Part shown: positions 1 to 4,545 of the stretch, piece after piece | Numbering within the stretch: the stretch's first letter is position 1 | Layout: each line of letters begins with the position of its first letter | Assembly: GCA_030039815.1 (NCBI GenBank) | Contig: JASHUW010000194.1 | Coordinates: 1-7,130, forward strand | Direction: 5' to 3' | DNA length: 7,130 nucleotides | Origin: Alphaproteobacteria bacterium | GTDB taxonomy: Bacteria; Pseudomonadota; Alphaproteobacteria; ATCC43930; CGMCC-115725 | The notes under the pieces: generated by a model | The model's database searches: none | What the model saw: the letters and a program-made list of their open reading frames with translations, nothing else | What the model was told of the DNA's origin: nothing | Position numbers and translations under genes: made by a program

Positions 1-396
1 CTAGCGAGCGACCCGCGCTTCGCGAGCTTCGCGGCCCGCGCGCAGAATTCGCCCGCGATCTTCTCTGCGCTCGGCGAGATTTTCGCGCGCGAAACGACCG
101 CGCATTGGCTCAAGGTCCTGCGCGCCGCGGATATCCTCTCCGACCGCATCAACGGCTTCGACGATTGGCTTGCCGACCCGCATGTCGTCGGCACCGGTGG
201 GGCGGTCGCGGTCGAGCCTGCTGACATGCCGGCCTTCAAGGTGCCGCGTACCCCCGGCATTTCGCCCGCGGCTGACGCGGCGCTCTCGCCCGCCCCGCAT
301 ATCGGCGAACATGGCCGCGCCATCCTCGCCGAGCTTGGCTATGACGATATAGCCGTCGCGCGGTTGGCCGCCGAGAGAGTGGTGGCGTTCCCGTGA
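1..396 (+). CDS. CaiB/BaiF-type (class III) CoA-transferase, C-terminal fragment
   Basis: The frame is open from the left edge and ends at TGA 394-396, giving the last 131 residues of a protein whose 5' part lies outside the window. The text reads like the C-terminal region of class III CoA-transferases: an opening LASDPRFASFAAR, then a stretch on locating the cofactor-side loop (HWLKVLRAADI, then DWLADPHVV), and the usual ending with HIGEHGRAILAELGYDD. Family members move CoA between a CoA-thioester and a free acid in the cytoplasm through an aspartyl-CoA intermediate. The catalytic Asp belongs to the missing N-terminal part, so activity and substrate cannot be judged. The stop overlaps the GTG start of the MaoC-like gene by 4 bp (GTGA), indicating one operon and translational coupling. 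The family call rests on the short C-terminal pattern; substrate is unknown. Confidence 0.8.
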   Translation, partial: LASDPRFASFAARAQNSPAIFSALGEIFARETTAHWLKVLRAADILSDRINGFDDWLADPHVVGTGGAVAVEPADMPAFKVPRTPGISPAADAALSPAPHIGEHGRAILAELGYDDIAVARLAAERVVAFP

Positions 397-869
397 GCGA
401 CACGTTCGACCGCCGCAAGCACCGCTTCCCGGAGAGCAAGTTCTTCGACGATCTCAAGGTCGGCGACAGCTTCTACATCCCGAGCCGCACGGTCACCGAC
501 GCCAATTTCGCCGCGTTCCAGACCGTCTCGGCCGACAACCATCCGATCCACTATGACGTCGAATATTGCCGCGAGCGCGGCCATCCCGGGCCGCTCGCGC
601 ATGGCTTCCAGGTGCTGTGCTTCACAGCGGCGGGCGCGGGGACGTTTGCGCATGTGATCGGCGATTCCTTGATCGCCTTTATCGAGCAGTCGTCGAAATT
701 CCTGAAGCCGGTCTATCCCGGCGATACGCTCTACCCGTCGCTGACCATCGCCGAGTTGACGCCGCAGCGCACGACCGGGGTCGTCACCGTCGCGGTCACG
801 GTGCACAACCAGAAGAACGAGCTGGTGCTCACCGGCGAACAGAAATATCTGCTGCGGAAGCGCGGCTAG
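393..869 (+). CDS. MaoC-like enoyl-CoA hydratase / dehydratase (single hotdog domain)
   Basis: A complete 158-residue protein, a normal size for single-hotdog MaoC-like hydratases. The active-site signature is visible: Asp48 and His53 in ADNHPIHYD, followed by the GHPGPLAHG segment (about residues 63-72) that closes the R-hydratase fold. Members add water to, or remove it from, acyl-CoA thioesters; the exact substrate cannot be told from sequence. I chose GTG 393 because it overlaps the upstream stop as GTGA and the protein then begins at the expected distance from the hotdog domain. A purine-rich GAGAGAG lies about 13 nt upstream, so the ribosome site is weak and translation is probably coupled to the CoA-transferase. 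A CoA-transferase plus hydratase pair suggests an acyl-CoA degradation operon. The stop codon interlocks with that of the opposing Rieske gene. Confidence 0.88.
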   Translation: MSDTFDRRKHRFPESKFFDDLKVGDSFYIPSRTVTDANFAAFQTVSADNHPIHYDVEYCRERGHPGPLAHGFQVLCFTAAGAGTFAHVIGDSLIAFIEQSSKFLKPVYPGDTLYPSLTIAELTPQRTTGVVTVAVTVHNQKNELVLTGEQKYLLRKRG

Positions 870-1804
870 GCCGGCGCCTCGGCCCTGGGGAACTCGGCGA
901 CATATTTGAAATACCGCGCCAAATGACGATCGGAGGCGGTCAATACACCGATCTTGAAGCGCATTGTATTGAGCACGGGGTCGTCCTCGGCGAGCAGTTG
1001 CTCGACAAAGCGCCGCGCGCCTTCAAGCCGCATCGCGTCGCGATGCCGGGCTTCCGCATCGTCGCCGCTGTTGCGCACCCCAACGGTGAAAAACCCGCGC
1101 GACTGGTGCCGATCCACCGGCATTCCCGCGAACAGCATGTAGACGTTCGAGCCATCGCGGTGCAGGTGCTGCGCGAAGACGTTGGTCCCGGTAATCCGGC
1201 CGTGCTGGAGGTAGCGCTCGGTCTCCATGCGAAACTCTATCGCGTGATCCCCGACATCGATTGTCTCGGGTGTGCTCGTCTGCAGATTGTGCAGCGCGCG
1301 CAGGTGCTGAAAATCGACGCCGTTGCTGACACCGACCCAGGGCGGCAGCCGGCGCGCCGGGCGCGCCTGGGTGTGGATCACCAACTCGGATTCCTCGATG
1401 CCGGGAATGCGCGGCGGCGCGAAGAGTGGCGCGCGGCCGTTAAATGCCCAGACAAGTCCCCAAGCTTCCGCCGCTGGAAAGGTGAATATCCGCGCACCAG
1501 GCGGGATCTTGTCGCCGGTGGGGATGTCGATGCACCTGCCGTTTCGGTCGAAGCGCCAGTGATGATAGGGGCAACGAAGCTGGCGCTCGATCAGTTCGCC
1601 CCGCGCCAGGTCGGCACCGAGGTGCGGGCACCACGCGGTCTGAATCACCGGCGTCCCCGTCGCGTCGCGATAAACGACCACGCGGGTGCCGAGGACATCG
1701 ATGCCGAGCGGCATCTCCCCGGAGACATCGTCGGCAAGCGCGAGCGGATACCAGCATTGATGGAAGCCGTCCGCGGCGTCGATCACGCGGTCTATTTCCT
1801 TCAT
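866..1804 (-). CDS. Rieske [2Fe-2S] non-haem iron oxygenase, oxygenase (alpha) subunit
   Basis: A complete 312-residue protein. The N-terminal Rieske domain has both ligand pairs, Cys59-x-His61 and Cys78-x2-His81 (CPH ... CPYHH). The C-terminal catalytic domain has NGVDFQHLRALH at 161-172, giving bridging Asp164 and iron ligands His167 and His172; an Asp at 274 or 275 (AEDDPVL) is the likely third ligand. All metal sites look intact, so an active mono- or dioxygenase is expected. Such enzymes hydroxylate or demethylate aromatic, steroid-like or other hydrophobic substrates in the cytoplasm using electrons from a ferredoxin and reductase. Neither partner is encoded here, so electrons must come from elsewhere. 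The ATG at 1804 is preferred: GAGGGAG sits about 7 nt upstream and the codon overlaps the stop of the membrane-protein gene as ATGA. An open frame continues upstream to 2059 but runs inside that gene. Substrate unknown. Confidence 0.92.
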   Translation of the reverse strand: MKEIDRVIDAADGFHQCWYPLALADDVSGEMPLGIDVLGTRVVVYRDATGTPVIQTAWCPHLGADLARGELIERQLRCPYHHWRFDRNGRCIDIPTGDKIPPGARIFTFPAAEAWGLVWAFNGRAPLFAPPRIPGIEESELVIHTQARPARRLPPWVGVSNGVDFQHLRALHNLQTSTPETIDVGDHAIEFRMETERYLQHGRITGTNVFAQHLHRDGSNVYMLFAGMPVDRHQSRGFFTVGVRNSGDDAEARHRDAMRLEGARRFVEQLLAEDDPVLNTMRFKIGVLTASDRHLARYFKYVAEFPRAEAPA

Positions 1805-2499
1805 CTTTGCTCTCCCTCGTCGGCTTCCAGCGCGGCGATGCGCGCGGCGCCACGCCGGGCGAAGGCGATCGTCCAGGTCATCAGCGCCGCGAATATGCCG
1901 ATGCCGAGCGCGGGGTTGACGGCCATCGCCGCGCCGAGCGGTAGCCACAGCGCCGCGCCGGTCCACAACGCCGCCTTGGCGACGAACGCCACGCCCCAGA
2001 CGAGTGTCAACACGCGCATGGCGCGTCGAAAACCGGCGCTTGCAAGCCGGTCGGTCCACGCGGCGAGCTTCGCGGCGTCATCACCGGCGGTGAACTGCCG
2101 TGCGACGTAGAACATCAGCGGCGCGCGTCGCGCCAGCGTCGCGAGGCAGGCCACGCCAAAAAGCGTCGCGCCGGGCACCCCTTTTATCAGCGCAATGCGC
2201 GGATCCTGGGCGGCGAGCGCCACAGCCAACCCGCCGACAAGCGTCGTTAGGACAATGAGCCCGATCATCTCAAGCCGACCGCGACGCAACCAAGTTGCCG
2301 CAAGCGACATGGCCGGAAACAGCGCCGCCACGACCACAGCCGACAGCGGGGAGACCCCGAACCGATGGGTCAATACCTGTACCGCGATCCATGGCAGCGC
2401 GAGATCGACCGCGAGCGTGCGCAGGAGTCCCGTCGGGAAGGACGGTACGAACGTTTCGGCGGTGGTGGGTTTGCTTTGACTGTCGGCAATCGAGTTCAT
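1801..2499 (-). CDS. VC0807-like multi-pass membrane protein
   Basis: A 232-residue, strongly hydrophobic protein with about six predicted membrane segments, roughly at residues 25-44, 52-71, 78-97, 104-122, 160-190 and 195-215. The layout (an early LP in the first helix, DPRIALIKGVPGATLFG near 99-115, then ARRAPLMFYVARQF at 123-136) resembles the VC0807 family of inner-membrane proteins, which has no established biochemical function as far as I know. I place the start at 2499, not at the in-frame ATG at 2529: GAGG lies 7 nt before 2499, whereas 2529 has no ribosome site and falls inside the operator close to the predicted transcription start. It is the first gene of a two-gene operon with the Rieske oxygenase (ATGA overlap at 1801-1804). 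A role in moving or sensing the oxygenase substrate, or in the envelope response to it, is possible but inferred only from context. Confidence 0.82.
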   Translation of the reverse strand: MNSIADSQSKPTTAETFVPSFPTGLLRTLAVDLALPWIAVQVLTHRFGVSPLSAVVVAALFPAMSLAATWLRRGRLEMIGLIVLTTLVGGLAVALAAQDPRIALIKGVPGATLFGVACLATLARRAPLMFYVARQFTAGDDAAKLAAWTDRLASAGFRRAMRVLTLVWGVAFVAKAALWTGAALWLPLGAAMAVNPALGIGIFAALMTWTIAFARRGAARIAALEADEGEQR

Positions 2500-2515
2500 T
2501 TTTGCGCCTCGCCGG
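2500..2515 (-). promoter_or_regulatory. Ribosome binding site deciding the VC0807-like start
   Basis: On the minus strand GAGG (2510-2507) is followed by seven bases and then ATG at 2499. The alternative in-frame ATG at 2529 has no comparable sequence. This supports the shorter 232-residue protein. Confidence 0.6.
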
Positions 2516-2521
2516 TTCGGT

Positions 2522-2559
2522 GGTACCATGGAGTACCAATTATGGTACCGATGGGTACC
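2522..2559. promoter_or_regulatory. Four-core GTAC operator, probable TetR-type regulator binding site
   Basis: GTAC cores lie at 2523-2526, 2533-2536, 2545-2548 and 2555-2558, spaced 10, 12 and 10 bp, so all face nearly the same side of the helix. The outer and inner cores form inverted repeats (GGTACC...GGTACC, and GTACCA...TGGTAC with the four bases AATT... TTAT region between) about a centre near 2540.5. The region also reads as two direct units beginning TGGTACC at 2521 and 2543. It sits between a TetR gene and the divergent operon, overlapping the minus-strand promoter. TetR proteins commonly bind such palindromes, sometimes as two dimers. Binding by this particular TetR is inferred. 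Confidence 0.75.
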
Positions 2560-2566
2560 GCGTCAA
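2539..2566 (-). promoter_or_regulatory. Sigma70-type promoter for the membrane protein-Rieske operon
   Basis: Read on the minus strand, TTGACG (2566-2561) is followed by a 16-bp spacer and CATAAT (2544-2539), each matching the housekeeping consensus at five of six bases. Transcription would begin near 2532, leaving a leader of about 33 nt before the ATG at 2499. The spacer and the start region are filled with the GTAC repeats described separately, so a protein bound there would block RNA polymerase. No promoter of similar quality is visible for the divergent TetR gene. Confidence 0.65.
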
Positions 2567-2581
2567 GAGGCAGCCTTCAAA

Positions 2582-3211
2582 ATGTCGATGGCCCATGAGG
2601 CGACCGAGCGGACGGAGACCAACAGCGTGCGGTCGCGGATCATCGCCGCGACATTCGAAGTGCTGATGGAGCAGGGTTACGCCGGCGCCAGCACGCGCGA
2701 GATCGCACGGCGCGCCAAGGTCTCGAAACGCGAGCTCTACGCCCTGTTCGAGAGCAAGGAGGGGATTCTCGCGGCGATGATCGAAGGCCGCGCGGCGCGG
2801 ATGCGCGCGCCGTTGACACTGCCCCGCGGCGGCGGGCGTGACGCGGTTGCCGACACGCTGACGCAGTTTGGCATCAGCCTTATACGTGAAGGGACAAGCC
2901 CCGCGGTGATGGCAGTGTTGCGACTGGCGATCGCCGAGGCCGAGCGCGCGCCCGAGCTGGCGCGCCGGTTCGACGCGCATGGTCGGCAACCGACCCGGGC
3001 CGCATTGATCGAGTTTCTGTCCGTCGCGCGCGAACGGGGGCTGCTGGTCGGGGAGCCGGGTGCGATGGCCTCGCAATTCTTCGGCCTGTTATTGGGTGAC
3101 TTGCAGATGGGGTTGCTGCTCGGGCTCGTCGAGCCACCGGCGACGGCCGAGATCGAACGCCGGGCGCAGACCGCGGCGGCGGCGTTGCTGGCGCTTAATC
3201 CCGCGAAATGA
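2582..3211 (+). CDS. TetR/AcrR-family transcriptional regulator
   Basis: A 209-residue protein of usual TetR size. The N-terminal DNA-binding domain covers about residues 17-63, with the helix-turn-helix at 37-56 (STREIARRAKVSKRELYALF) and the typical following ESKEGI. The C-terminal half is all-helical and resembles the AefR-like ligand-binding/dimerisation domain (about 90-200: a run near MAVLRLAIAEAERAPELARRF, then a hydrophobic FFGLLLGDLQMGLLLG). It probably represses the divergent membrane protein-Rieske operon and itself, and lets go on binding a small molecule. I prefer the ATG at 2582, with AAGAGG at 2565-2570 about 11 nt upstream. The ATG at 2588 is also possible; the in-frame ATG at 2528 lies inside the operator and lacks a ribosome site. 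Its 3' end overlaps the opposing threonine aldolase gene by 17 bp. Ligand unknown. Confidence 0.92.
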   Translation: MSMAHEATERTETNSVRSRIIAATFEVLMEQGYAGASTREIARRAKVSKRELYALFESKEGILAAMIEGRAARMRAPLTLPRGGGRDAVADTLTQFGISLIREGTSPAVMAVLRLAIAEAERAPELARRFDAHGRQPTRAALIEFLSVARERGLLVGEPGAMASQFFGLLLGDLQMGLLLGLVEPPATAEIERRAQTAAAALLALNPAK

Positions 3212-4244
3212 TGTTGGCGAGCACGCCACCGGCCTGCCGGCACTGCTCACCCGACACGTCCATGTGGGTGACCGCGCGGACGCTGCGGCCCCCCAGGGCC
3301 GAGATCAGGACACCGGCGGCCTTGGCCTTAGCGACGATGGTCGGGGCATCGGGAGCGTCCGGCGCCATCTCCCAGATCACGATGTTCGTCTGGACGGTCG
3401 AGAGATCGAGCCTGATACCGGGCAACCCGGCAATGCCCTCGGCGATGATCCGCGCATGGGCGTGGTCGTCGGCGAGCCGCGCCAAGTTGTGGTCGAGGGC
3501 ATAGAGCCCGGCGGCGGCAAGGATCCCCGATTGCCGCAGCGCTCCGCCAAACCGGCGGCGCGCGGTGACGGCTTGCGCGATCAGCGCGGCGCTGCCGGCA
3601 AGCACGCTGCCGACCGGGCAGCCGAGCCCTTTTGACAAGGCGACCGAAGCGAGGTCGAAGGGCAGCGCCAACTCCGCCAGGCTCAACCCGCTTGCAGCGG
3701 CCGCGTTGAACAGGCGTGCGCCATCGAGATAGGAGGCGATGCCCGCGTCTCGCGCGGTGGCGCAGATGGCGACGGCTTCTGCCTGCGGAAAGACGATCCC
3801 GCCGCCCATATTGTGGGTGTTTTCGACCGCCACCAGCGTGGTCGGCGGCAGGACGATATGGCCGCGCGGTTTGATCGCGGCGCGGAGCTCGTCCGCGGTG
3901 AACGTGCCGCCGCGACCGACCGGCGTGAACTGCACGCCGGAATTGGCAGCGGCCGCGCCAGCCTCGAACCACATCATGTGCGCGGTCTGGCCGACAATCA
4001 CGTCATCGCCGGGCCGGGCGAGCAGCTTGATGGCGATCTGGTTGGCCATGGTGCCGCTTGGCACGAAGAGCGCCGCCGGCTTGCCGAGCAGGGTGGCGAT
4101 CCGTTCTTGCAGCAGATTGACGGAAGGGTCCTCGCCGTATTGGTCGTCGCCCACCTGCGCCTCGGCCATTGCGCGACGCATCGCCGCGGAGGGTTGGGTC
4201 ACCGTGTCCGAACGCAAATCGATGAAGGGCGGAGACTGAGGCAT
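3195..4244 (-). CDS. ltaE: Low-specificity L-threonine aldolase (PLP-dependent, fold type I)
   Basis: A complete 349-residue protein, the usual length. It shows the family pattern: IDLRSDTVTQPS near the start, VGDDQYGEDPSVNLLQ (31-46), the cofactor-binding SGTMANQ (63-69), a ring-stacking His89, the Asp174-Gly-Ala-Arg177 motif whose Asp holds the pyridine nitrogen, and the Schiff-base Lys205 in ALSKGLGCPVGS. It would cleave L-threonine and L-allo-threonine, and possibly other beta-hydroxy amino acids, to glycine plus an aldehyde in the cytoplasm. Related proteins are also described as GntG-type PLP-dependent aldolases, so another beta-hydroxy amino acid could be the physiological substrate. 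No strong ribosome site precedes the ATG at 4244, but the N-terminus fits the family. It converges on tetR (17-bp overlap) and diverges from soeA; no functional link to either is evident. Confidence 0.93.
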   Translation of the reverse strand: MPQSPPFIDLRSDTVTQPSAAMRRAMAEAQVGDDQYGEDPSVNLLQERIATLLGKPAALFVPSGTMANQIAIKLLARPGDDVIVGQTAHMMWFEAGAAAANSGVQFTPVGRGGTFTADELRAAIKPRGHIVLPPTTLVAVENTHNMGGGIVFPQAEAVAICATARDAGIASYLDGARLFNAAAASGLSLAELALPFDLASVALSKGLGCPVGSVLAGSAALIAQAVTARRRFGGALRQSGILAAAGLYALDHNLARLADDHAHARIIAEGIAGLPGIRLDLSTVQTNIVIWEMAPDAPDAPTIVAKAKAAGVLISALGGRSVRAVTHMDVSGEQCRQAGGVLANIISRD

Positions 4245-4347
4245 GGATGGCTCGTGTCGGCGATGAAGGCGCGATAGATTGGCTCATCTTCCGGCGGCCG
4301 TCATCGTCGACGGCGCACCAGAAATCACATCGTATGAGTGTTGAAAA

Positions 4348-4366
4348 CCGCCAAAATACGTGGCGG
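4348..4366 (-). other. Inverted repeat with short minus-strand T-run
   Basis: CCGCCA (4348-4353) pairs perfectly with TGGCGG (4361-4366) across a 7-nt loop. On the minus strand the stem is followed by TTTTC, a weak terminator shape facing ltaE. It could equally be an operator. The 6-bp stem and four-base T-run are too short to call it a terminator with confidence. Confidence 0.35.
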
Positions 4367-4393
4367 CTGGTGGGTTGAAATCACTCGGTAGCC

Positions 4394-4426
4394 ATGGTGT
4401 CATTTCATTCAAGTCTCACTGCGTGA
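4394..4426 (+). other. Possible 10-residue leader ORF upstream of soeA
   Basis: ATG at 4394 opens a frame encoding MVSFHSSLTA and ends at TGA 4424-4426, inside the right arm of the 4413-4429 palindrome. Leader peptides overlapping hairpins ahead of a terminator are the hallmark of attenuation, and a terminator-like hairpin follows at 4454. Against it: the ribosome site is poor, and a frame this short occurs easily by chance. Confidence 0.15.
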
Positions 4427-4429
4427 GAC
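4413..4429. promoter_or_regulatory. Perfect 7-bp inverted repeat (operator or RNA hairpin)
   Basis: GTCTCAC (4413-4419) and GTGAGAC (4423-4429) are exact reverse complements separated by TGC. The site lies 117 nt before the soeA start. As DNA it has the size of a dimeric regulator half-site pair; as RNA it would form a stable hairpin 24 nt ahead of the terminator-like stem. The sequence alone does not separate these two readings. Confidence 0.45.
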
Positions 4430-4453
4430 GAGGAGTTTGCTGCTAAGCCATTG

Positions 4454-4487
4454 CTGGCGCGGCCCCGCCTGCGCCAGTTTGTTTTTC
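4454..4487 (+). terminator. Intrinsic terminator-like hairpin in the soeA leader
   Basis: CTGGCGC (4454-4460) pairs with GCGCCAG (4471-4477); a G-U and a G-C pair can extend the stem to nine pairs around a six-base loop. It is followed at once by TTTGTTTTTC (4478-4487), which gives a classical GC-stem plus U-tract only on the plus strand. No annotated plus-strand gene ends before it, and soeA begins 58 nt after the T-run. It therefore either ends a small RNA or serves as an attenuator in the soeA leader. The shape is clear; its function is inference. Confidence 0.55.
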
Positions 4488-4531
4488 TGCGGAAGTGGTT
4501 CGTGAGCCGGCGAACGCGCCCGGCCGAGATC

Positions 4532-4537
4532 GAGGGA
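4532..4537 (+). promoter_or_regulatory. Ribosome binding site of soeA
   Basis: GAGGGA lies 8 nt before the ATG at 4546. The next in-frame ATG (4555) would be 17 nt away, so 4546 is the better start. Confidence 0.7.
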
Positions 4538-4545
4538 ACGCCGGG

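Larger units (their letters stand above)
4245..4545. other. Divergent intergenic region between ltaE and soeA
   Basis: This 301-bp spacer is the only long noncoding stretch and must hold the start signals of two divergent genes. I find no persuasive protein gene, tRNA or known riboswitch in it. It does contain inverted repeats at 4297-4314 (GCCGTC...GACGGC), 4348-4366, 4413-4429 and 4454-4477. A TTGAAA at 4375-4380 could be a plus-strand -35 element, but no matching -10 is clear; no good minus-strand promoter for ltaE stood out. Local AT content is higher at 4320-4420 than in the flanking genes, as expected of a promoter region. Confidence 0.7.

Noticed and set aside
1805..2059. An N-terminal extension of the Rieske protein up to 2059
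   Set aside because: The extra 85 codons overlap the membrane-protein gene in another frame and are Arg-rich. The ATGA overlap and ribosome site fix the start at 1804.
566..2110. A 514-codon open frame on the plus strand
   Set aside because: It runs antisense to the Rieske and membrane-protein genes, starts inside the MaoC gene and encodes an Arg/Ala-rich product with no family pattern. It is a by-product of high GC content and strong codon bias.
2500..2529. An upstream start at 2529 extending the VC0807-like protein by 10 residues
   Set aside because: That ATG is inside the operator, about 3 nt from the predicted transcription start, and has no ribosome site. The ATG at 2499 has GAGG at good distance.
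2528..2581. An upstream start at 2528 extending the TetR protein by 18 residues
   Set aside because: The extension would translate the operator repeats, has no ribosome site and lies before the usual TetR N-terminus.
4297..4314. GCCGTC...GACGGC inverted repeat as a terminator or riboswitch stem
   Set aside because: It has no T-run on either strand and no surrounding pattern I recognise. A 6-bp stem is common by chance in DNA this rich in GC.
4334..4378. A 14-residue reading frame (MSVENRQNTWRLVG) in the ltaE-soeA spacer
   Set aside because: It has no ribosome site and spans the 4348-4366 inverted repeat; nothing supports translation.
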